The notes: generated by a model not told the origin, from the letters alone. Positions 52,028 to 61,742 are shown, counted from the stretch's first letter. The stretch is 64,000 nt of DNA from JACCXG01 sp963785755 (GCA_963785755.1 CAWAXG010000058.1:1-64000), one strand, 5' to 3'. Translations and numbers: made by a program.

Positions 52028-52398
52028 CAGCCGGAGTCCTCGTGTGCTGCTGCATCGCGGTCGCGTGCAGCCGCGCCGCGCCGGACGTGGCGGTCACCTG
52101 GAAGATCGAACCCTCGCCGCCCGTCACGGACGCGGCAACCCTGGTGCGCTTCACGATTCAGAACGGGAGCGGCCGCCAGGTGCGCGGAGCGACGCTCCGG
52201 CTCGAGGCGCACATGCCTCATCCGGGCATGGCGCCGGTCACGAGTGAAGTCCACGAGCGTGATGGCGGGATCTACGAAGCACGTCTCCATTTGACGATGG
52301 CTGGCGACTGGATCCTCGTCATGAGCGGCCAGCTGACCGACGGCAGCCGAATCTCGGAGGAGATCAAGGTTCAAGCCGTGAGGTCCGCGGGCTGCTAG
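51997..52398 (+). CDS. FixH/YtkA-like lipoprotein
   Basis: 133 residues from ATG 51997, overlapping the previous gene by 31 nt. The signal peptide ends in a lipobox-like AVAC. The mature part has an Ig-like FixH/YtkA fold: VTWKIEPSPPVTDAATLVRF TIQNGSG, RLEAHMPHPGMAPVTSEVHE RDGGIYEARLHLTMAGDWIL VM. The HMPHPGM motif is typical of YtkA-like proteins linked to copper or cytochrome oxidase maturation. It is predicted to sit on the outside of the inner membrane, next to the polyferredoxin protein encoded downstream. Confidence 0.78.
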   Translation: MAPEALAVRVTAGVLVCCCIAVACSRAAPDVAVTWKIEPSPPVTDAATLVRFTIQNGSGRQVRGATLRLEAHMPHPGMAPVTSEVHERDGGIYEARLHLTMAGDWILVMSGQLTDGSRISEEIKVQAVRSAGC

Positions 52399-52424
52399 GG
52401 TCGCGGATCGCCGAGGACCATTCC

Positions 52425-53849
52425 GTGGATGTGCTGCGGCTCCCCCTGGTCGGCGCGTTCCTTCGCTGGCGGCACGTGCGCCTGGTGCTGCAACTCGTTC
52501 TGCTGGCGATTGCGGTCGCCATCGTCCTGCACGGCTTCTTCGGTCCTCAGATTGCGCCGCGCAACCTGTCAACGGTCCTGACGTCAATTCACTGGCGCGG
52601 CCTCCTGGTGGTCGCGGTGCTCGTCGTGGGCAACCTGTTCTGCACGTCGTGCCCGATGGTGCTCGCGCGCGATGCGGGCCGGCGCCTTGTCGCGCCGCGG
52701 TTCTCGTGGCCGCGGCGCTTGCGACGCAAATGGGTGGGCCTTGCGCTGTTCGTGCTCGTGCTCTTCTCGTACGAACTGTTCGATCTGTGGGCGCTGCCGC
52801 GCGCAACGGCGTGGCTCGTGCTCGGCTATTTCGCCGCGGCCTTGATCGTCGACCTTCTCTTCAAGGGGGCGACGTTCTGCAAACACATCTGCCCGATCGG
52901 CCAGTTCAACTTCGTCGCCTCGACGATGGCGCCGGCGGAATTGCAGGTGCGGAAGGCGTCCACCTGCCACGATTGCCGTACCTACGACTGCATCAAGGGG
53001 ACGCGGACTGAAGCGGCCCCGGTGCGGATCACGCGGCGCGGATGTGAGCTCGGCCTCTTTCTGCCGACCAAGGTCGGCAACCTGGATTGCACGCTGTGCC
53101 TCGACTGCGTCCACGCCTGTCCGCATGACAACATCGCGCTGGTCGCGCGCGTGCCCGGACTCGAGCTCCTCGATCTCCGCCGGCGATCCGGCATCGGACG
53201 CCTGGCCCAGCGGCCCGACATCGCCGCGCTCGCGATCGCGTTCACTTTTGCGGCGCTGGTCAACGCATTCGCGATGACGGGGCCGGCGTTCGCCTTCGAA
53301 CGCTGGCTCGCGGGCACGCTGCACGTGTCATCGGAGGCCGTGGTCCTTGGAGTCGTGTTCGCGATCGCCCTGATCGTCCTGCCCGCCGTGCTGCTGGTGC
53401 CGGCCGCCGCGGTGACGCGCGCCATGACCGGCGCCGCGGCGATGCCGCTTGGCTCGACGCTCCGGTCCTACGCGTTTGCGCTGATTCCCTTCGGGTTCGG
53501 GGTGTGGCTCGCGCACTACGGGTTCCACCTGTTCACGGGCATCCTCACGGTCGTACCGGTGACGCAGAGCGCCATCATCGACGGGTTCGGTTCGGCGCTG
53601 CTCGGTGAGCCGGCCTGGCGATGGGCCGGGATGGCGCCCGGCTCCGTTTACGCCATGCAGCTTGGATTCATTCTGCTGGGCGCGTGCGGGTCGATCGCTC
53701 TCGTGCAGGCGACGTCGCTGCGCGATTATCCAGCCCGCGCGTTCGCCGCGTCCGTGCCATGGCATGCGGCGCTCGTGGTGCTGGCGGCAATCGTGTTGTG
53801 GATTCTCGAGCAACCAATGGAGATGCGCGGGCTGGGCGGCACGGGATGA
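52425..53849 (+). CDS. CcoG/NosR-like membrane polyferredoxin
   Basis: 474 residues. Eight or more TM helices with cysteine motifs in two cytoplasmic loops: NLFCTSCPMVLARD, TFCKHICPIGQFNF, ASTCHDCRTYDCIKG, and a ferredoxin-type LDCTLCLDCVHACPHDNI (C-x2-C-x2-C-x3-C-P). These resemble the C-terminal half of NosR and CcoG/RdxA electron-transfer proteins, which feed electrons across the membrane to a periplasmic acceptor. There is no FMN domain as in full NosR. The HGFFGP and LAHYGFHLFTGIL helices have His that may bind haem. The stop overlaps the next start as ATGA. Confidence 0.84.
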   Translation: MDVLRLPLVGAFLRWRHVRLVLQLVLLAIAVAIVLHGFFGPQIAPRNLSTVLTSIHWRGLLVVAVLVVGNLFCTSCPMVLARDAGRRLVAPRFSWPRRLRRKWVGLALFVLVLFSYELFDLWALPRATAWLVLGYFAAALIVDLLFKGATFCKHICPIGQFNFVASTMAPAELQVRKASTCHDCRTYDCIKGTRTEAAPVRITRRGCELGLFLPTKVGNLDCTLCLDCVHACPHDNIALVARVPGLELLDLRRRSGIGRLAQRPDIAALAIAFTFAALVNAFAMTGPAFAFERWLAGTLHVSSEAVVLGVVFAIALIVLPAVLLVPAAAVTRAMTGAAAMPLGSTLRSYAFALIPFGFGVWLAHYGFHLFTGILTVVPVTQSAIIDGFGSALLGEPAWRWAGMAPGSVYAMQLGFILLGACGSIALVQATSLRDYPARAFAASVPWHAALVVLAAIVLWILEQPMEMRGLGGTG

Positions 53850-54376
53850 TGGCCCGGATCCGGACCGCGGCATGCGCCGCCGCATTCGCGCTGTCGATGG
53901 TCGCCGCGCATGCGCACGATGGTCCGCCATTCCCGATCCTGTCCGACCACGTCACTGGTCCGTATCTGATCTCGATCTGGACCGACCCCGATACGACCGA
54001 CGACGGATCTCCGGGCGGACAGTTCTGGGTGCGGGTTCATCGTGCGGGCCAGCCGGGCCCGGTGCCGCCGGAAACGCGCGCTACGGTGACGATCGCGCCG
54101 GTCGAAAGGGCAGGGCCGGAGCTGCGCGCCGCGGCCTCACCGGTCCGCGGCGACGTCTCGAACCAGTTCGCCGCGCTCGTCATGGACCACGAAGGCCGGT
54201 TTACCGTCCGTGTCACAGTCGATGGGCCACTGGGCACGGCGACAGTCGAGGCCACCACGGACGCGACCTATGATGTGCGCCCGCCGCGTGCACTTTTGGC
54301 TGTCTATCTCGCGCCGTTCCTGGTGGTGGGGCTGTTGTGGGGGCGACTGCTGATTCGACGGCGACGGAGCCACTAG
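53846..54376 (+). CDS. Periplasmic protein with C-terminal membrane anchor
   Basis: 176 residues. ATG 53846 overlaps the previous stop by 4 nt (ATGA). Signal peptide (RTAACAAAFALSMVAAHA) with a mature N-terminus HDGPPFPILSDHVTGPYLIS IWTDPDTTDDGSPGGQFWVR V, then a beta-sandwich and one TM near the end (ALLAVYLAPFLVVGLLWGRL L) plus a basic tail. The His/Asp-rich N-terminus may bind a metal. The fold resembles FixH/CopC-type Ig domains. It closes the operon started at 51476; its role is probably in the same redox system. Confidence 0.72.
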   Translation: MMARIRTAACAAAFALSMVAAHAHDGPPFPILSDHVTGPYLISIWTDPDTTDDGSPGGQFWVRVHRAGQPGPVPPETRATVTIAPVERAGPELRAAASPVRGDVSNQFAALVMDHEGRFTVRVTVDGPLGTATVEATTDATYDVRPPRALLAVYLAPFLVVGLLWGRLLIRRRRSH

Positions 54377-54822
54377 AAGAATGAAGAACCTGTCAACTCC
54401 CAACCTCTCGGCAACTCCCAACTTCCAAAGGATTCCCGGTCGATCGGCAGAGATCTTGGGAGTTGGAAGTTGGGAATTGGGAGGTCTGTGGATACCGCGT
54501 CGCACGGTCCAACATCGCCGTGACCGCGGCGGACGGCGAGGCTCGTGGCGTACCGCTGTCAGGCACGAGTCGCGGATCGACGCGGATCTCGCGGATCGTG
54601 CGACGCGGGCGAGCGCGCCCATCTGCGGTCGGCGTTAGCGGTGCACGACCGCTGGAGATCCGCGCACATCCGCGTCTCGTGTTCTTCGTCCAGGAGGCTC
54701 GCCCGTCACGGCGCCGCGGGGAGCGATGCGGTTTCGAAGGTCTGACCCGCTAACTAGATACATCGGGAGTTGTCACCGCTGCGCTTCAGTAAACGCGACT
54801 GCCCCTGTGGCACAATCGCGTG
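54377..54822. repeat. Spacer with interrupted inverted and direct repeats
   Basis: About 445 bases without a supported gene. Near the left end TCCCAACTTCCAA (54416-54428) pairs with TTGGAAGTTGGGA (54463-54475), and AACTCCCAAC-type units are repeated on the left arm. The pattern is the same style as the element at 49843. It might end the preceding operon; the rest shows no clear signal. Confidence 0.55.
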
Positions 54823-55326
54823 ATGCTGACGATCGTTCTCTCGCTGATTCTGCAGACCTCAGCGGCGCAAGCCGAGCTGCCGCCGATCCGCAACTTCCTG
54901 CAGGTCAACCAGCAGTTCTGCACCGGCGGGCAGCCGCGCATCGAGCACTTCGCGAAGCTGAAGGCTGACGGCGTCAAGGCGGTGCTGAATCTGCGCCAGC
55001 CGACCGAACATCGCGCGGATGAAGAGAAGGAGGCGGTCGAGCGCGCCGGCTTGCGCTACTTCAACATTCCCGTCGTCTACAGGGATCCGACCGAGGCCCA
55101 GGTCGATGAATTCCTGCGCATCACGGATGACGCGGCCAACCGGCCGATGTTCATTCACTGCACGGCCGCGATTCGCGTGGGCGCGTTCTGGGCGATCCGC
55201 CGCGCCGTTCGCGACGGGCTTCCGGTCGAGGCGGCGCTCGAGGAAGGCCGGAAGGTCGGTCTCGTCGACGCCCCGCATCTCGAGGAGTTCGCGAAAAACT
55301 ACATCGCGTCGCACCGGCCGAAGTAG
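54823..55326 (+). CDS. Exported tyrosine-phosphatase-like (DSP/DUF442) protein
   Basis: 167 residues. A short signal peptide (MLTIVLSLILQTSAAQA) places it outside the cytoplasm. RNFLQVNQQFCTGGQPRIEH FAKLKADGVKAVLNLRQPTE matches the N-terminal part of DUF442/beta-lactamase-hydrolase-like phosphatases. The signature loop is FIHCTAAIRVGAFW (H-C-x5-R). Cys and Arg are both present, so it should be active as a Cys-dependent phosphatase. Start at ATG 54823 (a GTG three bases earlier is in frame). No clear ribosome site. Confidence 0.83.
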   Translation: MLTIVLSLILQTSAAQAELPPIRNFLQVNQQFCTGGQPRIEHFAKLKADGVKAVLNLRQPTEHRADEEKEAVERAGLRYFNIPVVYRDPTEAQVDEFLRITDDAANRPMFIHCTAAIRVGAFWAIRRAVRDGLPVEAALEEGRKVGLVDAPHLEEFAKNYIASHRPK

Positions 55327-55414
55327 CGTTGGCCTTCCGCCTTTCCGCCTTCGCCAAGGCTCCGGCGGACCCGCCGTAGCTTCAGCGGAGGCTGGGCAGG
55401 CGGAAGGGCGGCGA

Positions 55415-56285
55415 CTAGGACGTGGACACCGAGGCCGCAGCCGGAACCAGCCGCTTGCGGCGGGCGAGCGCGATCTCGACCAGGTTTGCCGCCGGCCCGA
55501 CGACGAACAGCGCGTAGTACGGCGCGTGCACGAACTGCAGCAGCCGAAACACCGCCTCGACGAGCGCCACGAGGAACGCGACCAGACACTGTCCGCGGAA
55601 CGATCGCACGGTCGTCTTCGGGTCGGTGATCATGAAGAAGATGTAGAGCTGATACATCGGGCCGGTGATCGGCGCGACCTCGCTGAGGAACGGATGCCCG
55701 GTGAGCACGGAGCGCACGAAGGCCAGGGCCACGAACGAGGCCACATAGGTCAGCGTGATGTGAAAGCGGCCGAGGCTGTGGATGATCACGCTGCCGAAGC
55801 ACCAGACCACGACCATCGGCAGCAGATTGTTGCCCCACTGCACGCTCAAGCTCGCGACGGTGTCGGCCGCGAGCACCAGCATCGCCACGATCCCGAAGTT
55901 CGACGGGTTCCAGATGTGGCGGCCGTCGACCCGCAGCACGTACTTCGACGTGATCGAGATCGCCGAGCACAGCGCATAGGGCCAGATCGCGGGTGAGCGC
56001 ACGAGCATGCCGACGCTGATGCCCGAGATGTACGAGCTCGCGAGGTGCGGCCAGGTCCCGGAGAACACGCGCGCGAGGACGATCTCGACGGCGATGGCGG
56101 TGGCGATCGCCAGCAGGGTGCGGGACCAGCTCTCGAGAAACGCGAACGTCAGCTGGCCGACGAGCAGGACGATCGTGACGAGGATCGGCGCGAGGTAGCG
56201 CTTGTCGATGCGACCGAGCAGCCTTCCGCCTGAAGGCGGAAGCCACGAAGCCGATTCTATCAGCCGGGAGCCCTGTGGTCGTCAT
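55415..56285 (-). pseudogene. RnfD/NqrB-like membrane subunit, 5' end disrupted
   Basis: From the minus strand: RIDKRYLAPILVTIVLLVGQ LTFAFLESW, then VFSGTWPHLASSYISGISVG MLVRSPAIWPYALCSAISIT SKYVLRVDGRHIWNPSNFGI, YQLYIFFMITDPKTT and further helices to TAG 55415. This is the RnfD/NqrB fold (SxxSGxxVGMLxRS, NPSNFG, the FFMITDPKTT flavin-site region). An ATG at 56285 overlaps the CRTAC1 stop as ATGA, but its frame differs from that of the body. The palindrome at 56224-56241 lies at the junction. The in-frame alternative begins only at GTG 56068 and would lack the first helix. It is probably a one-base shift associated with the inserted repeat. Confidence 0.72.
56224..56241. repeat. REP-like palindrome, second copy
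   Basis: TTCCGCCTGAAGGCGGAA, identical over 17 bases to 11524-11540. It lies in the 5' part of the RnfD-like gene, where the frame is lost. Confidence 0.7.
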
Positions 56286-58090
56286 GCCGGCTCCTGAATG
56301 CGGGTGACGCGTCCCACCGCCGGCGCCTTGAGCTCCTGCGTCTTGCCCGACGGCCACCGGATGACGACGCGATCGACGGACGCTTGCGGGCCAAGGCCGA
56401 AGTGGAGCCGCCGCTGATTCTGGGCGCAGAAGCCCGCTCCGCCGGATACTTCCTGCACCTGCTGGCGGCCGTTCCAGAACACCTGCACCTGCGCGCCGAT
56501 CGCGCTGCGGTTGCTGCACGACGGCGCCGGCGCATCGTTCCGGCAACTGCCTTCGAGATCGAACGCGATCCACTGGCGCTCCGGGGATACCTCATTCCGG
56601 TAAAGGAGCAGCGGTCCCCGCTGATTGGCGACGGCGACATCCAGCACGCCGCGGCCCCTGAAATCCGCGAGCGCGACCGCCCGGCCGTCGTGGCGATCGG
56701 TCGCGCCGACCATCTGCGCGACATCGACGAATCGGCCCGAGCCATCGTTGATCCAGGCCCGCTTCGGCTGATAACCGGCCAGGCTGCGGGTCCCCATCGC
56801 CGGCCAGTTCGCCGCGTCCCCGATGACGAGCTGATGTCCCCCCGCGATCTTCGAATAGTCGTACCAGTAGCTGTCCTCGCGCGACGCGGACACGTAGCCG
56901 TTCACGAGATAGAGGTCGAGAAAGCCGTCGTTGTTGAGGTCGCCGAACTGCGCGCCGAAGCTCCATCCACCCAGGTCGATGCCCATGGCCCGCGCCATGT
57001 TCTCGTAGACCGGCAGCGCGCTCGATCCTCCCGTTGGCACCCACAGGTTGTTGCCCTGGAGCAGGATGCCTTCCTCGGAGATGTTCGAGACGTAGATGGC
57101 GAGCTTGCCCTGATTGAACACGTCGCCGACCGAGGCGTTCATGCCGCTCTTCGGCGCGTAGCCGACGCCCGCCTCGCGGCCGACTTCGCGGAAGCGGCCG
57201 CCTTCGTTGATGAAGAGCTCGGACACGCCATAGTCGTTGGCGATGAACAGGTCCGGGTAGCCGGTTCCACGCAGATCCGCCGCGACCGCCGCCAGCGCCC
57301 AGCGGGTGGAGATCAGTCCGACCTTTGCGCTGACCTCCTCGAACCGGCCGTCGCCGAGATTGCGATAGAGGGACTTCCGCCCGCCGTTGTTGGCGTACTC
57401 GAAGCTCTCCGGCATGATCTTCGTGTCGGCCAGGTTCCAGAGGTTCACGCGCTCCGGATAGTAGCCGCCGAGAAACAGATCGAGCCGCCCGTCGCGATCG
57501 AAATCGAGCCACACCGCGGTGTTGATGTTCGCCCACGCCGGCAGGGATGCCGTGTCGGTGACGCGCGTGAACGCGCGGCCCTGGTCGTTGCGGAACAGCT
57601 CGGGCCGGCCCCATCGGTACAGGAACAGATCCTCGAACCCGTCGTTGTCGTAGTCGCCGAACACGGCGCCCATCGACACTCCCGTCTCGCGGGCGTTGAG
57701 ATCGGCGACGCCGTAGCGCTCGGCCACTTCCTCGAACGTGCCGTCGCCGCGGTTCCGATAGAGACGGTTCTTCGATCCTTCCTTGCTGTTCGTGGCGTAC
57801 AGGTCGGCGTGCCCGTCCGCGTCGACGTCGACGACCGCGACCGCCGCGCCCATCGACGCCACCTGCGGCATGATGTGCGTCAGCTTGGCGTCGAGCGTCG
57901 GCGCCTCGTGGACGAACTGGATGCCCGACGCCTTCGAGGCTTCGGTGAGCCGGAATCCGTAGCGGAGGCCGGCCTCGTCTGTTGTCGCGGCAGACGGCGC
58001 GGCACGGTCGCCCATGCGCCGGATGATGGCCGGCGTTGCGAGCATCGCCACGAAGACGACGGCGAGAGCGGGTCGGGCGTAGCGCTTCAT
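56282..58090 (-). CDS. CRTAC1-family (FG-GAP/ASPIC-UnbV) exported protein
   Basis: 602 residues from ATG 58090 (MKRYARPALAVVFVAMLATP signal). It consists of FG-GAP/VCBS beta-propeller blades, each with D-x-D-x-D-G-type calcium loops: VVDVDADGHADLYATNS, FGDYDNDGFEDLFLYRWGRP, LDFDRDGRLDLFLGGYYPER and FGDLNNDGFLDLYLVNGYV. It ends in an ASPIC/UnbV domain (GAQVQVFWNGRQQVQEVSGG, QNQRRLHFGLG, VIRWPSGKTQEL). Such proteins are probably extracellular or periplasmic calcium-binding scaffolds. It is in an operon: 37 nt after the 58128 gene and overlapping the RnfD-like gene start. Confidence 0.87.
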   Translation of the reverse strand: MKRYARPALAVVFVAMLATPAIIRRMGDRAAPSAATTDEAGLRYGFRLTEASKASGIQFVHEAPTLDAKLTHIMPQVASMGAAVAVVDVDADGHADLYATNSKEGSKNRLYRNRGDGTFEEVAERYGVADLNARETGVSMGAVFGDYDNDGFEDLFLYRWGRPELFRNDQGRAFTRVTDTASLPAWANINTAVWLDFDRDGRLDLFLGGYYPERVNLWNLADTKIMPESFEYANNGGRKSLYRNLGDGRFEEVSAKVGLISTRWALAAVAADLRGTGYPDLFIANDYGVSELFINEGGRFREVGREAGVGYAPKSGMNASVGDVFNQGKLAIYVSNISEEGILLQGNNLWVPTGGSSALPVYENMARAMGIDLGGWSFGAQFGDLNNDGFLDLYLVNGYVSASREDSYWYDYSKIAGGHQLVIGDAANWPAMGTRSLAGYQPKRAWINDGSGRFVDVAQMVGATDRHDGRAVALADFRGRGVLDVAVANQRGPLLLYRNEVSPERQWIAFDLEGSCRNDAPAPSCSNRSAIGAQVQVFWNGRQQVQEVSGGAGFCAQNQRRLHFGLGPQASVDRVVIRWPSGKTQELKAPAVGRVTRIQEPA

Positions 58091-58127
58091 TTCTTCGCGA
58101 TTTCCAGGTGCCGGCCGGGGGAACCTG

Positions 58128-61100
58128 TCAGGGCTGATTGGGATCGATCTTAACGCGAAGCGCGTCACGGGCCGCGTCGGGCGAGACGTAGCGCGTATGG
58201 TAGCGCTCGAAGTCGGCCCGGTGCCGCTGGTAGACGGGGTCATCCTCCAGACGGCCCGTGCCCTGTGTGTAGGTCGCCGATCGATGGGTGGGCAGCGGCA
58301 GCACGGTCCGTGACGCGACCGTGTTGTAGTCGCCGTCCTTCTCCCAGCCATCGCCGACGAGCACGAAATCGCGGACGAATCCCGGCGGCGGCGGGGCAGC
58401 TTCCGGGAACGCTATCCGCAGTTCGTCCCCCGCATTCATGATGACGTAGCGATCGTCCACGGTGTGCAGCAGATCGGCAACATCGCCGAACCGGGTGTGG
58501 AACCCTTCGAGATCGCGCCAGCGTGGCGCAACGCCTTCGAGGATGTAGCGGGGCCGTTCGGGTGTGCTCGCGTCTTTCTGCTCGGTGACCGAGTATCCGC
58601 GGAAGCGAAGCTCGGCCGCCTTCAGGCCGAGCCTGCGCGGCTCCAGCTTCACGTCCGGCCTGCCGGCTGCCCACCCCAGCCTGTCCCAGAAGATCTCGAG
58701 GTTCGTGGTGAGCCGCAGCCGCCGCGCGCCGGTCGCAGGGAAGAGGCCACTGAGGTCGATCAGGATGGTCTTGTCCTTGCCGGCGGGAAACCCGAGTCCC
58801 GTGCGCACCGGCTTGAACCGTCCCGCGGCGTCGGCGACGTGCAGCGACAGTCCCGCCGGCGGGGCGTGGCTGCCCTGACCGAGCGCCACGTTGATCGAGC
58901 TGTCCGTCGGATGAATCCAGCCCTGCGCGATCAGCCAGAGCGGACCTGTCCGCGGCGCGGCGGCCGGCAGATCGAGTTCGATGTGATGCTCACGGGTCAC
59001 GCCCTGGTACCGGCCGCGGCCCGCGAAGTCGAGATGTCGATCGTCGCGGGCGCGCACGACCTCGAGCACGTCGCGGCCCTGGTCGTCGCGGACGCTCGCG
59101 AAGTCCTGCACCGGCGACGTCGCAATCACGCCGAGTCGCGGCGGCGGCACGGCGAACCGCTCGTCGACGAACACTTCCGTCCCCGGCGGATGATCGACCA
59201 CCAGCAGCGAGACGAGATCGAAGAAGTGCGTCTCCCACAACTCGGCGGTAATCCGCAGGTCGTACTCGCCGTTCCGGGCTTTGAGCTGATCGCCGCGAAT
59301 GCGGACCCAGTCCTCCGTCATCTGCACGTCCGCCGTCGCCTGCGCGTTGATGCGCAGGCCGAGCGGTGATCGCCAGATGAAGTCGGTGACGAAACTCATG
59401 CCGGTGCCATTCCAGGCGAACAGCCACGGGCAGGATCCCTTCAACCGCTGACTCGCGCCGATCGCGGCATCCGCCGCCAGCTCGAATTCGGATTGGAGGA
59501 AGCCGTTCGGCCAGGTCAGGCGCGCGACTTCCGCCCCGGTCGCGTCGCCGAGGCCGAAGTGCACGACGGGGGCGGCAATCACCTGCTTCTGCACGTGCAG
59601 ACCGGTTCGCACCTCGACTTCGCCACCGATTCCGAATGAGTTGATCCGCTGATCGCCGGTGGCGCTGACCGCACGCGGCCGGATGGCCTGCCAGTGATAC
59701 GCCTTCTGTCCTTTCACCCGCACGACTCGCGCCCCGTCATCGCCCGTGCCGATCAGCTCGAGTCGACCGTCGCCGTCGAGATCCGCGGTCGATGCGATAC
59801 GGCCGGGCAGCGTGCCGGCGATCGGACGGAAGGCTCCGCCTGCCGCGGCGAGCAGGACTCGAGACGTGGCCGGACTGGAAATCACGAGATCGCCGGCGCC
59901 GTTGTTGTCGAGATCGGCGACCAGTACTCGCGCGGCGCCTGGCGCCAGGCCTGACGGCGCCTCGGCCTGCGCGATGCGCGCGGCCTCGAGCCTGGAGCCA
60001 TTCGTGTCGCTGGAGAGGCGCATGACGGTGCCGTCAGCGCCGATGCCGATCACATCGAGAATCCCGTCGCCGCTGACCTCTGCCGCCGCGATGGCCGCGA
60101 CCCGCGGGAACTGCGAAGGGACCTCCCGTTCGCGGAACTCGCCGCCGCGCAGGTTGAGGAACACGCGCAGCACACCTTGATCGTCGAGGAGCGCGGCGTC
60201 GGGCACACCCTCGCCGTCGAAATCGGCCCAGGCGAAGCCGCGCAGCCGCGACACATTGCCGAACGGGGCGCGGACCGTGAACGTGTTGTCGCCGTTGTTC
60301 CGCAGCACACGCGGCGGGCCGTCGCGAGGCGCCAGGACGAGGTCGAGATCGCCGTCGGTATCGACATCCGCCGGCCACACGCCGTGCATTGCGGTACCGG
60401 TCACGTCAGCGGGGAGCTTCGACTCGGCGGTGACCGGCGCGAACGTGCCCTTCTCGGTCTGTCTGAGGATCTGCACTCCTGCGCCGCTGGCGAATACGAG
60501 GTCCGTGCGAAAGTCGTAGTTCAGATCCGCGGACGCGATGCCGTCCGGTCCGGCGCCTTCGAGTGAGACACCCGAGGGAAGCGGCACGATTGCGCCGTTC
60601 GCGAGGCGCACCTCGCGCGGTGCGGCGGCGAGCACCGTGGGTCGTCCGTCGCCGGTCAGCCAGACCGCTCCGGCCCAGAGAGTGCCGGGGGACGCGATCG
60701 CCGGCGCCGGATCGACGGAGAACGCGAGCTGCTCGTCGGCGGGCGCAGGCTGTGGCGGAGGGTTCTGCAATGCGATGAACCGCGTCAACGGCTCGCCGAC
60801 TTCGCTGCGAGGCGTGCTGACCGCGGCGAACGCCGCGCGGTACTCCGGTTCGCGAATCAGGACGTTCTTGAGAAAGATGGCGGGCGTGGTCGCGCTCGCG
60901 GGATTGGCCTGTGCCGCCTGACGCACGGCTTTCAGCCGCTCCTGCGCTTCGGGTGGCCACGACGACGACTGCTGCGCCAGCGCATCGAGTGCGCGGGTGA
61001 GAGCCGGCGCGTCGCCGCGCTTCGCGGCCAGCCGCGCGAATTCGAGTTGAACGGCGAGGTTTCCCGACCGCGCCGCAAGCGAATCGAGCAGCCGCAGCGC

Positions 61101-61595
61101 TTCCGCTTCATTCGCGTCGCCGCCAAGCCGCTCGAGCTCCTGCGCCAGCGCGAACGGCGCTTTCAGATCCGCGCCATCCAGTTCGATCGCACGGCGCCAG
61201 TGGCGTACAGATTCGGGGAGGTTGCCCTTCCGGCTCTCGACCAGCGCCTGGAGCCCTTCGATCGGCGCGCTCCGCGGCGCAAGCTCGGCGGCCTTCGCCA
61301 GCCGCGCCGCCGCGTCGTCGAACTGCTGCTGCCGCAGCAGGAGCAATCCAAGATTCGCCCAGCCCGCCGGTTCCTCCGGTACGAGTTGAATCAGGCGATC
61401 GAGTTCTTTGCGTGCGAGGAGGTCCTGGCTCGTCTGCATCGCCGCCAGCGACACGTAGAAAGCCACCACCGCCTGGCGGTAGATCGCGTCCGACACGCGA
61501 GGTGCGCGCCTGCACCCGACGACCAGTGCGATCGCCACGACGAGTACCCACGCGACGAGACGTCGGGTCGAGGATGAGGCATTGCCGTCCGGCAT
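58128..61595 (-). CDS. Large TPR/FG-GAP/ASPIC lipoprotein
   Basis: 1,155 residues from ATG 61595, which has GAGG about 7 nt upstream. A membrane/lipoprotein signal (LVAWVLVVAIALVVGCRR) is followed by about 200 residues of TPRs (GWANLGLLLLRQQQFDDAAA RLAKAAELAP). FG-GAP blades follow (ASADLNYDFRTDLVFASGAG, PADVDTDGDLDLVLAPRDGP, ADLDGDGRLELIGTGDDGA), then an ASPIC/UnbV unit (GIGGEVEVRTGLHVQKQ) and a long C-terminal beta region ending DPVYQRHRADFERYHTRYVS. It is larger than ordinary CRTAC1 proteins and shares the ASPIC module with its neighbour, so the two may form one surface complex. The frame is intact. Confidence 0.85.
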   Translation of the reverse strand: MPDGNASSSTRRLVAWVLVVAIALVVGCRRAPRVSDAIYRQAVVAFYVSLAAMQTSQDLLARKELDRLIQLVPEEPAGWANLGLLLLRQQQFDDAAARLAKAAELAPRSAPIEGLQALVESRKGNLPESVRHWRRAIELDGADLKAPFALAQELERLGGDANEAEALRLLDSLAARSGNLAVQLEFARLAAKRGDAPALTRALDALAQQSSSWPPEAQERLKAVRQAAQANPASATTPAIFLKNVLIREPEYRAAFAAVSTPRSEVGEPLTRFIALQNPPPQPAPADEQLAFSVDPAPAIASPGTLWAGAVWLTGDGRPTVLAAAPREVRLANGAIVPLPSGVSLEGAGPDGIASADLNYDFRTDLVFASGAGVQILRQTEKGTFAPVTAESKLPADVTGTAMHGVWPADVDTDGDLDLVLAPRDGPPRVLRNNGDNTFTVRAPFGNVSRLRGFAWADFDGEGVPDAALLDDQGVLRVFLNLRGGEFREREVPSQFPRVAAIAAAEVSGDGILDVIGIGADGTVMRLSSDTNGSRLEAARIAQAEAPSGLAPGAARVLVADLDNNGAGDLVISSPATSRVLLAAAGGAFRPIAGTLPGRIASTADLDGDGRLELIGTGDDGARVVRVKGQKAYHWQAIRPRAVSATGDQRINSFGIGGEVEVRTGLHVQKQVIAAPVVHFGLGDATGAEVARLTWPNGFLQSEFELAADAAIGASQRLKGSCPWLFAWNGTGMSFVTDFIWRSPLGLRINAQATADVQMTEDWVRIRGDQLKARNGEYDLRITAELWETHFFDLVSLLVVDHPPGTEVFVDERFAVPPPRLGVIATSPVQDFASVRDDQGRDVLEVVRARDDRHLDFAGRGRYQGVTREHHIELDLPAAAPRTGPLWLIAQGWIHPTDSSINVALGQGSHAPPAGLSLHVADAAGRFKPVRTGLGFPAGKDKTILIDLSGLFPATGARRLRLTTNLEIFWDRLGWAAGRPDVKLEPRRLGLKAAELRFRGYSVTEQKDASTPERPRYILEGVAPRWRDLEGFHTRFGDVADLLHTVDDRYVIMNAGDELRIAFPEAAPPPPGFVRDFVLVGDGWEKDGDYNTVASRTVLPLPTHRSATYTQGTGRLEDDPVYQRHRADFERYHTRYVSPDAARDALRVKIDPNQP

Positions 61596-61742
61596 CACCC
61601 TCAAGTGTACGCGCTCGGGAGCGCGCGTCAGTCGCCGAGGACCGCGAGATCGAGCGCTGGAGTGAAGGATTTGAACCGGGCGAGGCCGATTACACTGGTG
61701 TGCCGGCTGATGGCACTGGCGATCGGACGCACGGGAGGACTG

